Positions 1 to 8,533 of a stretch of DNA of 64,000 nt are shown here, in pieces. Numbering within the stretch: position 1 is the stretch's first letter; every line of letters starts with the position of its first letter. Location: the NCBI RefSeq assembly GCF_943914615.1, contig NZ_CALUCS010000003.1, positions 86,424-150,423 of the forward strand, given 5' to 3'. The notes beneath the pieces were generated by a model that saw only the letters and a list, made by a program, of their open reading frames with translations, was not told the origin of the DNA and did no database searches. Origin of the DNA: an uncultured Corynebacterium sp. (GTDB taxonomy: Bacteria > Actinomycetota > Actinomycetes > Mycobacteriales > Mycobacteriaceae). The translations under genes and the position numbers were made by a program.

Positions 1-720
1 CAGTCGGTAGCCGAGGACGGCATTCTCAACCGCGGCCTGCGCGCCGTCCGCGAGCGCTTCGGTGACGACATCCTGGTGATGGCCGATACGTGCCTGGATG
101 AGTTCACAGACCACGGCCACTGTGGCGTACTCTCCACCGATCGCTACGGCCACCAGATCGTGGACAATGACGCCACCCTGCCGCAGTACGCGAAGATGGC
201 AGTTGCACAGGCCGAGGCCGGTGCGCACATCGTGAGCCCCTCCGGAATGATGGACGGACAGATCCGTCACATCCGCGAAGCGCTGGATGCGGCCGGCCAC
301 CAGGACGTATCGATTATGGCCTACTCCGCGAAGTACGCCTCTGCGTTCTTCGGCCCGTTCCGCGAGGCGGTGGGATCCTCTCTGCAGGGTGACCGCCGCA
401 CTTACCAGCAGGATCCCCGCAACCTGCGGGAATCCATCCTGGAAACCCAGCTAGACATCGACGAGGGTGCGGACATGGTGATGGTCAAGCCCGCCATGCC
501 CTACCTGGACGTGCTGCGCGAAGTGGCGAACATGTCCCCGGTGCCAGTGGCGGCCTATCAGGTCTCTGGCGAGTACGCGATGATCTCCGCAGCTGCTCAG
601 AATGGCTGGATCGACGAGGAGGCCGCGATCATGGAATCCATCTATGGCATCCGCCGCGCCGGAGCGGACATCATCCTTACCTACTGGGCAACCCGCGTGG
701 CGCAGATGTTGCAGGGTTAG
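1..720 (+). CDS. hemB: Delta-aminolevulinic acid dehydratase (porphobilinogen synthase), 5' end missing
   Basis: The frame is open from the first base, so the gene begins outside the window; 239 of roughly 330 codons are present. The enzyme condenses two 5-aminolevulinate molecules into porphobilinogen in the cytosolic heme pathway. Visible family marks are the metal-site stretch DTCLDEFTDHGHCG, the segment YSAKYASAFFGPFREA with an active-site lysine, and MVKPAMPYLD with the Schiff-base lysine. The metal stretch reads Cys-x-Asp then Cys, whereas the E. coli zinc enzyme has three cysteines here, so metal use may differ. hemL lies 4.3 kb downstream on the same strand. Identification is certain; only the start is unseen. 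Confidence 0.96.
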   Translation, partial: QSVAEDGILNRGLRAVRERFGDDILVMADTCLDEFTDHGHCGVLSTDRYGHQIVDNDATLPQYAKMAVAQAEAGAHIVSPSGMMDGQIRHIREALDAAGHQDVSIMAYSAKYASAFFGPFREAVGSSLQGDRRTYQQDPRNLRESILETQLDIDEGADMVMVKPAMPYLDVLREVANMSPVPVAAYQVSGEYAMISAAAQNGWIDEEAAIMESIYGIRRAGADIILTYWATRVAQMLQG

Positions 721-786
721 ACGCTTCGCGTTTCATGTGCCCAAAGATGCTTAACCGACAAGAATCACAGTAGGCTAGATGGCTGT

Positions 787-1671
787 ATGAACAGCACCGA
801 CAGCAGCGCACATATGAGCACACAGCAACACGACCCCCGCCTCCAGGGTGGTTCCCAGGGCGGCCCTCAGCAGGGCTCGCACGGCCAGCAGCCGGGGCCA
901 CAGTGGGGCCAGCAAAACCCGCAGGGGCAGCCGGGACCGCACGGCCCGCAGGGGCCGTATGGTTCACACGGACCGCAGCAACTCCTCAGGCCGCCGAAGC
1001 CTCCGAAGGTGGGGCGCAAGGATGGCCTCGCTCCGAACCTCAAGGAAGCGCCGGAAGACGTCCGCTACGGCGTATGGGCCTGGCTGGCAGTAGCCGTGCT
1101 GCAGCTGCTGGCCAGCGTGGTGCAGTTCGTGGCCAACATCGTCGACCCACGTGCGCTGACCCAGAGCAGCCAGGGCATCCTCGATAGCCAAAGTGGCATG
1201 TTCGCCAGCGTTTTGGCGGACCAGGATGCCTCCGAGATCGCCATGCAGGTAAACATCAGCTCGCTGATGTGGGGCATCATCGCCTCGGCGGCGTGCGCTT
1301 ACCTGGCCTGGCGCGCAGGCCGCGGAGCCCCGTACTCCCGCCTGTTTCTGAACGTCGCCTCCGTATTCATGATCTTCAACGCGGTGCTTATCACGTTCGC
1401 CAGCGGGCCGGACTTCATGCCCGTAGGCTTCGTGCTGCTCATCGGCATTCTGACCATCCTGTCCGGCGTATGCGCTGCACTGGGCCTGTGGTTTATGTCC
1501 CGCCCGGAGAACCACGACTGGCTGGGCATGCCCAGCGTTAAGGAAATGGAGAAGTACGCCAAGGAAATGGACGAGTACAAGGCGGAAGCGCGGCGTCAAA
1601 AAGAAGAGCTAAAAAAACAAAAGAACAGCAACGATAGCGACCGCACCGACCACACCTGGGGAGGGCGCTGA
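787..1671 (+). CDS. Four-helix membrane protein with Gln/Gly/Pro-rich cytoplasmic head
   Basis: A 294-residue protein of unknown function. Residues about 15-75 are a low-complexity Gln/Gly/Pro/His tract. This is followed by a basic stretch, then hydrophobic segments near residues 98-120, 158-173, 190-208 and 213-238, and a charged Lys/Glu-rich C-terminal tail (EMEKYAKEMDEYKAEARRQ). A second in-frame ATG lies at 814; no good Shine-Dalgarno sequence precedes either, and a TAGGCT -10-like hexamer ends 10 bases before 787. It is followed after two bases by another membrane protein, so the pair is probably cotranscribed. In mycobacteria hemB is likewise followed by membrane proteins of unknown role. 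I do not recognise a named domain. Confidence 0.8.
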   Translation: MNSTDSSAHMSTQQHDPRLQGGSQGGPQQGSHGQQPGPQWGQQNPQGQPGPHGPQGPYGSHGPQQLLRPPKPPKVGRKDGLAPNLKEAPEDVRYGVWAWLAVAVLQLLASVVQFVANIVDPRALTQSSQGILDSQSGMFASVLADQDASEIAMQVNISSLMWGIIASAACAYLAWRAGRGAPYSRLFLNVASVFMIFNAVLITFASGPDFMPVGFVLLIGILTILSGVCAALGLWFMSRPENHDWLGMPSVKEMEKYAKEMDEYKAEARRQKEELKKQKNSNDSDRTDHTWGGR

Positions 1672-1673
1672 CC

Positions 1674-2219
1674 ATGCCCGCAATGTTTCCCTCGATGGTT
1701 CCGAGCGGCCAGGACCCAAACCGCGATGTTAAGTACTGGCAGCCCGGCGACCCCACGCCGCGCTTGGTGATCATCAGCTTTGTCATGCTGGTGGTCCTGG
1801 GACTGCTGATGATCTTTTTCGGTGTGCTCTCCCTGACGGCCTCGTGGGATCGCGAGCCGATGAATGCAGAGGAAGCCGAACAGATGGACTTCGTGCGTAA
1901 CAACGTGCGCATCCTCGGTGGCATCAACGTCGTGGTTGGCGCGGTGTTGGTGTACTTCTCCCGCGGTGTGCGCGACGGTTACCGCAGCAAGCGCCGTTTG
2001 GTGCTGTGGTTCGGCGCGCTGGGCATCCTATTCATGCTGGCAGGATGGGTTTTCGGCTTCACAGGCCCCGGGCAGGCCATCCTGGCCTTGCTGTTGGCAG
2101 TCGCGCTGCTGATGGCCTATCGCCCTGCGGTTAACCCGTTTTTTGACGCCGGACACCGGCTCGATGGACCACCCATCGAAGGTGACGGCACCCTGCCGGG
2201 CGACAGCCTGCGGAGTTAG
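1674..2219 (+). CDS. Four-helix membrane protein of unknown function
   Basis: A 181-residue protein with predicted membrane segments near residues 30-53, 79-98, 107-125 and 128-145, and an extramembrane loop between the first two. It starts two bases after the preceding stop, behind a GGGGAGGG ribosome-binding site. The stop precedes the P-type ATPase homologue by five bases, so the three genes form one transcription unit. The position suggests a partner of the adjacent ATPase homologue or of the upstream membrane protein, but that is inference. The C-terminus is a short hydrophilic tail. Confidence 0.8.
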   Translation: MPAMFPSMVPSGQDPNRDVKYWQPGDPTPRLVIISFVMLVVLGLLMIFFGVLSLTASWDREPMNAEEAEQMDFVRNNVRILGGINVVVGAVLVYFSRGVRDGYRSKRRLVLWFGALGILFMLAGWVFGFTGPGQAILALLLAVALLMAYRPAVNPFFDAGHRLDGPPIEGDGTLPGDSLRS

Positions 2220-2224
2220 CAAGA

Positions 2225-4996
2225 ATGGCTGAAAACGACTCAAGGATCGTCCCGACCAGCAGCAGAGCTGCTAGGCAAGCCTCCGTGGGGGTCGACGACG
2301 TCGACGAAGCGATCCTGCAGGCCCGCGAGGCGGCGGCGAAGGCCGGCTTCGACATGGACCGCACGCCGTCCACTGATGAAGAGGCCGACCGCGCCGCACG
2401 CGAACACTGGGGACTCGCCAGTTTCGCCTACCGCCTGGAAGGGCTGGAATCCGCGGTGGCCGCCACCACTGTGGAGGAGGAGCTCAACGACATTCCGGGT
2501 GTGCAGGCAGCGGTGGTGTACTCCACCGGCATGGCATGGATCTCCGCTGAAGATCACGTGCTACCTGCCCAGATCCAGGAAGTGCTGGAAAGGCACAACC
2601 TGGATAGCTGGCTGACGGATTCCTCCCTGCGCCGCCGGGCCTCGCGGCTGGAGATCGAGGAAACCCGTCGGCGCATGCGGCGCCACGCCAGCGACCATCG
2701 GAGGGCATGGGCTGCGGCGGAAAGCCGCAAGCGGCGCGACAGGAACAAGGTGGAGCTGGATAGGTTTCGCCGTCAGAACCCCTTCGACTCCACCGAGGGG
2801 CTGCACACCGCCCGGCAGCTGATTACCCGCATGCGACTGATCGTCGCCGTGGTGTTGGGACTGCCGGTGGTGGTTCTGCAGCTGGTGTCCGCCTGGCAGT
2901 TCGACTATTGGCAGTGGGTCTGCTTGGCGCTGGCCACCCCAGTAGTGACGTGGTGCGCCTGGCCTTTCCACCGGGCTTTTTTCGGTGGCTTAAGACGCGG
3001 CCAATCCGCCCTGGACGGTGCCAGTTCCGTGGCGATCCTTCTGGCCTACTTGTATTCGGCGTGCACCCTGATTTTCACTTCCGCCGGAAACGTGGGCTGG
3101 CAGAGCCACCAGGTGCTGTTCGCCGGCGTGTGGTCCGCGCAGGACATTAGGGGAGCAGTTTTCTTCGACGTCGCCTGCGGCGGAACTATCCTGCTGCTCT
3201 TCGGCAGGCTGCTATCCCGGCGCACGGCGTTGCGTTCGAAATCGATCCTTTCTGTGCTGACCGTGCCCGCCGCCAAGGAAGTAACGGTGGTGCGTAAGAC
3301 TCGTAAGTCGAAGACGGAGAAGAAGGACATTCCGATCGCGGAGATCCGCACGGGCGACGACATCATCATTCAAACCGGAATGATGGTGCCCAGCGACGGC
3401 GAGATCATCAGCGGTAAATCCCTGGTGGACATGGGGCCGGTCGGTGGCATGCACCGCACTTTCGAAGTTTCTGTCGGCGACCGCATTTATGCTGGTGCTC
3501 GCAACCATGGCGGGACTTTGAAGATGCGCGTGCACGCTACGGGATCCTCTACGCGCTTGGCCGCGATGCACCGTTGGGTGCGCGGGTCGGCGCTGGACGA
3601 GACCCGCCTGACGCAGCTGACGAACCGCACCGCCAGCCTGCTGGTGCCGTGGGCTTTCGTACTGGCGGCCGTGGACTTTATCGCCTGGCTGGCCATCACT
3701 AAGTCCGTCGATGCGGCGATGGCCACCGTCCTGTCCCTACTGGCAGTCGTTGCGCCCGTCGCCCTGGCCCTGTCGGCGCCTCTGGCGCTGCGCTTGGGGC
3801 TGTGGCGCGCTGCCACTTCGGGCGCCCTGCTGCGCGATACGAGCACCATCCACAAGCTCGCTGAGGTGGACGCCATCATCTTCAACCGCGTGGGCACCCT
3901 CACCGACGGGCCGATGCACGTCATCGACGTCACGCCTGTCCAGGGGGAAAACCCGGACCTGATTCTCCGTGTGGCCGGCGCTCTTTCCCTGGAATCGAAC
4001 CACGCCGTCTCCCAAGCACTGGTGCGCGCCGACCGGGAGGCGCGCGATAGCGGTGCAGGCGGGGAGGGGATTCCCAACTGGCTGGACGTAGGCGAGGTGA
4101 AGATTACCAAGGACGGCACCTTCGAGGGCATGGTGGAACTGCCGATGGAGGGTGAGATGCGGCACGTCAGGGCGCGCCTGTGGCGCCCGCACGATTTGGG
4201 TGAGATTCGCGACCCGCGCCTGGCCACGGCCGCTTTGAACGGCGGATCGCCCGTGATCGTCAGCTGGAAGGGCAAGGACCGCGGCGTCATCAACCTGGCC
4301 GATAGCTTCAAGGACGATGCCCCGGCCGCGATCGACCGGCTGGAGGACATGCAGCTGGAGACCTACATGCTCTCCCGCGACATCTATCCGGTGGCTCGCC
4401 GAACGGCGAACGCACTCGGCATTTCTACCGTGCTGGCCGGTATCGCGCCGAACCGTAAGGAGGCCACTGTGCGCGGCGTGCACGCCATGGGCGTGCGTGT
4501 GGCCATGGTGGGCGATAGTGATGTGTTGGGCGCACTGCGGGTCGCGGACGTGGGCATCCTCATGGCCTCTTCCAACCGCATTGACCCTACCGCGGCAGAG
4601 GAGGTGGATGTGGTGATGCAGCGCGAGGACGTTGCCGCGCTGCCGGATCTGGTGAATCTGGTCCGCCATGTCCGCAACACCACTGACTGGAACGTGTGGC
4701 TGTCCTGGACGTACAACGCGATCGGCGCGACGCTGGCGGTAGTCGGTGTGCTCAATCCCCTATTGGCTACGGTATTTATGCTGCTCAGTTCCACTTTGAT
4801 CGAAAGCCGGAGCGCTCGCATCTTGCACCGTAACTATGCGCGCGGCACACTGCGCCAGACCCACTCGTGGCAGGGCTGGGTGGAGCGCCGGCGGGAGATC
4901 CGCGAGTTGCGCAAGCAGGAGAAGCAGCGCGCCGAGGCGATTTCCCTGGCCCGTGCGGAGGCCGCGGACGAGGAGTATGAGCAGTCCCAGCGTTAG
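2225..4996 (+). CDS. P-type (P1B-like) ATPase homologue lacking the catalytic motifs; probable pseudoenzyme
   Basis: A 923-residue protein with the overall architecture of a heavy-metal P-type ATPase. Residues about 66-130 resemble an HMA metal-binding domain but have no CxxC. A charged linker follows, then membrane helices, an actuator domain, further helices, P and N domains, and a final helix pair. Every key motif is altered: the phosphorylation site DKTGT reads NRVGT (Asn554 in place of the acceptor Asp), TGE reads VGG at 406-408, the membrane CPC reads APV at 510-512, the HP motif reads His593-Ala594, and GDGxNDxPAL reads GDSDVLGAL from 763. The reading frame is intact over 2.7 kb with normal codon use, so this is not a decaying gene. 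By family knowledge it cannot form the aspartyl phosphate; a regulatory or structural role is inferred. It sits in the hemB-hemL block. Confidence 0.9.
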   Translation: MAENDSRIVPTSSRAARQASVGVDDVDEAILQAREAAAKAGFDMDRTPSTDEEADRAAREHWGLASFAYRLEGLESAVAATTVEEELNDIPGVQAAVVYSTGMAWISAEDHVLPAQIQEVLERHNLDSWLTDSSLRRRASRLEIEETRRRMRRHASDHRRAWAAAESRKRRDRNKVELDRFRRQNPFDSTEGLHTARQLITRMRLIVAVVLGLPVVVLQLVSAWQFDYWQWVCLALATPVVTWCAWPFHRAFFGGLRRGQSALDGASSVAILLAYLYSACTLIFTSAGNVGWQSHQVLFAGVWSAQDIRGAVFFDVACGGTILLLFGRLLSRRTALRSKSILSVLTVPAAKEVTVVRKTRKSKTEKKDIPIAEIRTGDDIIIQTGMMVPSDGEIISGKSLVDMGPVGGMHRTFEVSVGDRIYAGARNHGGTLKMRVHATGSSTRLAAMHRWVRGSALDETRLTQLTNRTASLLVPWAFVLAAVDFIAWLAITKSVDAAMATVLSLLAVVAPVALALSAPLALRLGLWRAATSGALLRDTSTIHKLAEVDAIIFNRVGTLTDGPMHVIDVTPVQGENPDLILRVAGALSLESNHAVSQALVRADREARDSGAGGEGIPNWLDVGEVKITKDGTFEGMVELPMEGEMRHVRARLWRPHDLGEIRDPRLATAALNGGSPVIVSWKGKDRGVINLADSFKDDAPAAIDRLEDMQLETYMLSRDIYPVARRTANALGISTVLAGIAPNRKEATVRGVHAMGVRVAMVGDSDVLGALRVADVGILMASSNRIDPTAAEEVDVVMQREDVAALPDLVNLVRHVRNTTDWNVWLSWTYNAIGATLAVVGVLNPLLATVFMLLSSTLIESRSARILHRNYARGTLRQTHSWQGWVERRREIRELRKQEKQRAEAISLARAEAADEEYEQSQR

Positions 4997-5059
4997 CCGC
5001 GCTAGGCTGGTGGGGATTGCAAGCTAACCACTAGTGAAGTGGCAGGAAGGATCCTTTTC

Positions 5060-6391
5060 GTGTCTGTTAATGCCGACCCTCAGCACTCGAATAACCCCCA
5101 GAGCCAGGCCAGCGAGAAAGCCTTCGATCGGGCTCGCACGCTGATTCCGGGCGGGGTGAACTCCCCGGTTCGCGCGTTCGGATCTGTGGGCGGCACTCCG
5201 CCGTTTATCACCTCCGCGCAGGGTTCTACGCTGCACGACGTCGACGGCAACTCCTACGTGGACCTGTTTTGCTCCTGGGGACCGATGATCCACGGACATG
5301 CGCACCCACAGATCGTGGAGGCCGTCCGGGAGGCCGCGGGCCACGGTCTTTCCTTCGGCGCGCCGACCACGATGGAGGTCGATCTGGTGGAGGAGATCGT
5401 CCGCCGCTCCTCCGTGGAAAAGGCTCGCCTGGTGAATTCCGGCACTGAGGCTACGATGTCCGCCATCCGCCTCGCCCGCGGCTACACTGGCCGCGACAAG
5501 ATCCTGAAGTTCGAGGGCTGCTACCACGGTCACGTCGATTCGCTGCTGGTGGCGGCCGGTTCCGGTGTGGCTACGTTTGGCCTGCCGGATTCCCCGGGCA
5601 TCACCAAGGCCGCTGCGGGGGATACCGTCGTGGTGCCTTACCGTGACGTGCAGGCCGTGGAAGATGCGTTTGCCTCCCACGCGGGTGAGATCGCCGCAAT
5701 CATCGTGGAGGGTGCCGCTGGAAACATGGGCACCGTCAACCCGCAGGGCTTCAACGCGGAGCTGCAGCGCATTGCCCACGAAAATGGTGCTCTGCTGATC
5801 GTCGATGAGGTCATGACGGGCTTCCGCGTCAGCGAGTCCGGCTGGTATGGCAAGGATGGCGTGGCAGGCGACCTGACGACGTTCGGCAAGGTCGTCTCTG
5901 GTGGGCTGCCCGCCGCTGCTTTCGGCGGCAAGGCGGAGATTATGGATCACCTCGCGCCGGTGGGGCCGGTTTATCAGGCCGGTACTCTGTCGGGCAATCC
6001 TGTTGCCGTCGCCTCGGGCTTGGCTTCTTTGAAGTTGGCTGACGCCGCCGCGTACCAGAAGCTCGACGCGAATGCCGACGCGCTGGCAGGCATTCTGTCC
6101 GACGCTTTGACGAAGGCCTCCGTTGCCCACCATATTCAGCGCGCGGGCAGCATGTTGAGCGTGCGCTTCGCCGAGGGGGAGGGTGCGAACTTCGCGGATA
6201 TGAAGGCCGCGGATACCTTCCGCTATCCGGCCTTCTTCCACGCCTTCCTGGATCGCGGTGTGTTCGCTCCGCCGAGCGTATTCGAGACCTGGTTCGTCTC
6301 CACGGCACTGACCGATGCCGACTTCGAGAAGATCGCGGCGGCCGCCACCCCGGCTGCGGAGGCTGCGGCGGCGGCCACCCCGTCGGCTTAG
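5060..6391 (+). CDS. hemL: Glutamate-1-semialdehyde 2,1-aminomutase
   Basis: PLP-dependent enzyme that converts glutamate-1-semialdehyde into 5-aminolevulinate, the last step of the C5 route feeding HemB. Marks include the N-terminal FDRARTLIPGGVNSPVRAF, VNSGTEATMSAIRLARG, the cofactor Asp in IVDEVMTGFR, and the PLP lysine in TFGKVVSGGLPAAAFGG. The GTG at 5060 is preferred over an in-frame ATG at 5039 because AGGAAGG ends 9 bases before it, giving 443 residues. The C-terminus carries an Ala/Pro tail beyond the usual end. It begins 63 bases after the P-type ATPase homologue; the next gene is a histidine phosphatase, an order also seen in mycobacteria. Confidence 0.95.
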   Translation: MSVNADPQHSNNPQSQASEKAFDRARTLIPGGVNSPVRAFGSVGGTPPFITSAQGSTLHDVDGNSYVDLFCSWGPMIHGHAHPQIVEAVREAAGHGLSFGAPTTMEVDLVEEIVRRSSVEKARLVNSGTEATMSAIRLARGYTGRDKILKFEGCYHGHVDSLLVAAGSGVATFGLPDSPGITKAAAGDTVVVPYRDVQAVEDAFASHAGEIAAIIVEGAAGNMGTVNPQGFNAELQRIAHENGALLIVDEVMTGFRVSESGWYGKDGVAGDLTTFGKVVSGGLPAAAFGGKAEIMDHLAPVGPVYQAGTLSGNPVAVASGLASLKLADAAAYQKLDANADALAGILSDALTKASVAHHIQRAGSMLSVRFAEGEGANFADMKAADTFRYPAFFHAFLDRGVFAPPSVFETWFVSTALTDADFEKIAAAATPAAEAAAAATPSA

Positions 6392-6426
6392 GTCTCATGC
6401 CGGGGTCCACGCTAAGCTAGGTGACC

Positions 6427-7032
6427 ATGGCAACGATCGTTCACCTAGTACGGCACGGAGAAGTGCACAACCCGGATCGCATTCTCTATGGCCGTTTGCC
6501 CGGCTATCACCTCTCTGAGCGGGGGCGGAACATGGCACATGCGACTGCCGCCGACCTCGCTGACCACGACGTGGTGTACCTGGCGGCCTCCCCGCTGCAG
6601 CGGGCGCAGGAAACCGCCCAGCCGTTTTCCGAAAAGCTGGGTCTGGAGGTTCACACGGACGAGCGCATCATCGAGGCAGGTAACGATCTGCAGGGCCTGC
6701 ACATCAAGGGCGTGCGCAGCGCGCTGTGGAACCCGAAGCGTTGGCCCATGCTGAAGAACCCCACCATCCCCAGCTGGGGCGAGCCCTACCAGGAGATCGC
6801 TGACCGCATGTGGGAGGCTGTCGACGCCGCGCGCGAGAAGGCCCGCGGGCACGAGGCCGTGCTGGTCACCCACCAGCTGCCGATCGTGATGATCCAGCGC
6901 GGCGTGCAGGGCCTGCCTCTGGCTCACAACCCGGCGGATCGCCAGTGCGAGTTGGCCTCCGTGACTTCGCTGGTTTTCGACGGCGGACAGCTGACGGACA
7001 TCTTCTATTCCGAGCCGGCGCAGGAGATTTAA
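6427..7032 (+). CDS. Histidine phosphatase / phosphoglycerate mutase family protein
   Basis: A 201-residue member of the histidine phosphatase superfamily. The N-terminal LVRHGEVHNPDRILYGR carries the phospho-accepting histidine in the RHG motif, and LVTHQLPIVM carries the second catalytic histidine. The substrate cannot be told from sequence; the position just before the thioredoxin lipoprotein is conserved in actinobacteria. The -10-like hexamer TAAGCT (6413-6418) ends 8 bases before ATG 6427 and there is no ribosome-binding site, so a leaderless start at 6427 is likelier than GTG 6421. Confidence 0.88.
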   Translation: MATIVHLVRHGEVHNPDRILYGRLPGYHLSERGRNMAHATAADLADHDVVYLAASPLQRAQETAQPFSEKLGLEVHTDERIIEAGNDLQGLHIKGVRSALWNPKRWPMLKNPTIPSWGEPYQEIADRMWEAVDAAREKARGHEAVLVTHQLPIVMIQRGVQGLPLAHNPADRQCELASVTSLVFDGGQLTDIFYSEPAQEI

Positions 7033-7033
7033 G

Positions 7034-7642
7034 GTGCGTAAAAAGCTAACGGCAGTGCTTGCAGCAACTCTGCTTGCCAGCGGGGCAGCGCTTACTGCCT
7101 GCGGAGAGGAAAACACCGCGGGCAAGGACGCGGTGGCCAGTGGTGGAACCTTCGAGTTCGTCGCCCCCGGCGGGCAGACCAGCATCCACTACGAACCAGA
7201 GGAGCGCAAGGAAGTCGCCGACTTCACCGGCACCAATCTGGACGGCGGCGATGACATCAACCTCTCGGACTTCGAGGGCCAGGTCGTGGTGCTGAACGCC
7301 TGGGGTCAGTGGTGCGGGCCGTGCCGAAGCGAATCCGATGACTTGCAGCGCGTTCAGGAGAAGCTGGAGAAACACGGCGGCGGCACCATCCTGGGCATCA
7401 ACGTGCGCGACAACGTCAAGGAAAAGCCGCAGGACTTCGTGAAGGACAACGGGATCACCTACCCGTCGATCTACGACCCGCCGTTCAAGACCGCCCTGGC
7501 GCTGGGCGGCGTGCCGGCCTCCGTAATCCCCACCACCATCGTGTTGGATAAGCAGCACCGCCCGGCCCACATCTTCTTGAAGGAAATCACGGACAAGGAG
7601 TTGTGGGAGCAAGTCGAGCCGCTGCTGGACGAGGAAGCCTAA
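7034..7642 (+). CDS. Thioredoxin-like lipoprotein for cytochrome c maturation (ResA/TlpA type)
   Basis: A 202-residue lipoprotein. The signal peptide ends in the lipobox LTAC (Cys22), so the protein is tethered to the outer face of the membrane. The TlpA/ResA-like domain has the redox motif WCGPC followed by a cis-Pro region (VPASVIPTTIVLD). It is expected to reduce the disulfide of apocytochrome c CXXCH so that heme can be ligated, receiving electrons from the CcdA encoded directly downstream. The GTG start lies one base after the previous stop and the stop abuts the ccdA start, indicating translational coupling. Confidence 0.92.
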   Translation: MRKKLTAVLAATLLASGAALTACGEENTAGKDAVASGGTFEFVAPGGQTSIHYEPEERKEVADFTGTNLDGGDDINLSDFEGQVVVLNAWGQWCGPCRSESDDLQRVQEKLEKHGGGTILGINVRDNVKEKPQDFVKDNGITYPSIYDPPFKTALALGGVPASVIPTTIVLDKQHRPAHIFLKEITDKELWEQVEPLLDEEA

Positions 7643-8440
7643 ATGATCCTCGCGGAGTCCATCGGAGAGACCTTCGCGGATACGGCCGCCGCCGGTCCGC
7701 TACTGCTTGCGTTGCTGGTATCCACTGCTGCGGGTCTGGTTTCCTTCGCCTCCCCGTGCGTGATTCCGCTGGTACCGGGGTATATTTCCTATCTCGCCGG
7801 AGTGGTGGGCGCGGAGACCGAGTTCACGGAGCAAGGCACGGTGGTCAAAGCCAGACGCGGCCGGGTGGCCACCGCAGCGCTGCTGTTCGTACTGGGATTC
7901 ACCGTGGTGTTCGTTCTGGCCACAGTCACGGTCTTCGGGGTGATCAGCGCGCTGACGCTGAACCAGGACCTGCTGATGCGCATCGGCGGCGTGGTCACCA
8001 TCGCCATGGGCGTGGTGTTCATGGGCTTCATTTCCCCTTTGCAACGCGATACGCGCCTCAGCCCGAAGCGCTGGACCACCATCGCCGGTGCGCCATTGCT
8101 GGGCGGAGTGTTCGCCCTGGGCTGGACCCCGTGCCTGGGCCCCACACTGGCCTCCATCATTTCGGTATCCGCCGGCACGGAGGGAATGACGGCCGCCCGC
8201 GGTGTGATCTTGATCGTCGCTTATTGTCTGGGCCTCGGGCTACCATTCATTGTCGTGGCGCTGGGATCCTCGAAGGCGCTGACGGGCATCGGCTGGCTGC
8301 GCAAGCACTCCCGCACCATCCAGATGATCGGCGGCGCGCTGCTGGTCATCGTCGGCTTGCTGTTGGTCACCGGCCAATGGGCGGTGTTCGTGGACTATAT
8401 CCGGGAAGCATTCATCTCGGATCAGACCCTGCCGATCTAA
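7643..8440 (+). CDS. ccdA: Cytochrome c biogenesis protein CcdA (thiol-reductant transporter)
   Basis: A 265-residue DsbD-like membrane protein with six hydrophobic segments. The two conserved cysteine motifs are present: FASPCVIPLVPGYISYLAG near residue 37 and GWTPCLGPTLASI near residue 159. CcdA passes electrons from cytosolic thioredoxin across the membrane to the extracytoplasmic thioredoxin encoded just upstream. The ATG immediately follows the upstream stop codon. A copy of the dispersed GGGCGTCAANAATAA motif lies in the gap before resB. Confidence 0.94.
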   Translation: MILAESIGETFADTAAAGPLLLALLVSTAAGLVSFASPCVIPLVPGYISYLAGVVGAETEFTEQGTVVKARRGRVATAALLFVLGFTVVFVLATVTVFGVISALTLNQDLLMRIGGVVTIAMGVVFMGFISPLQRDTRLSPKRWTTIAGAPLLGGVFALGWTPCLGPTLASIISVSAGTEGMTAARGVILIVAYCLGLGLPFIVVALGSSKALTGIGWLRKHSRTIQMIGGALLVIVGLLLVTGQWAVFVDYIREAFISDQTLPI

Positions 8441-8489
8441 AGCCGATCTCCTGCCGTTGTCTTAAGGGAAAAGGTCGCGGCCGAGAAGT

Positions 8490-8504
8490 GGGCGTCAAGA
8501 ATAA
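8490..8504 (+). repeat. Dispersed motif copy 1 (GGGCGTCAANAATAA, exact)
   Basis: Exact match, intergenic between ccdA and resB. It is one of eight clear copies in this window; see the corresponding finding. Confidence 0.6.
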
Positions 8505-8533
8505 CGAGAGAGCGAAAGTACGAAAGAGCAACC

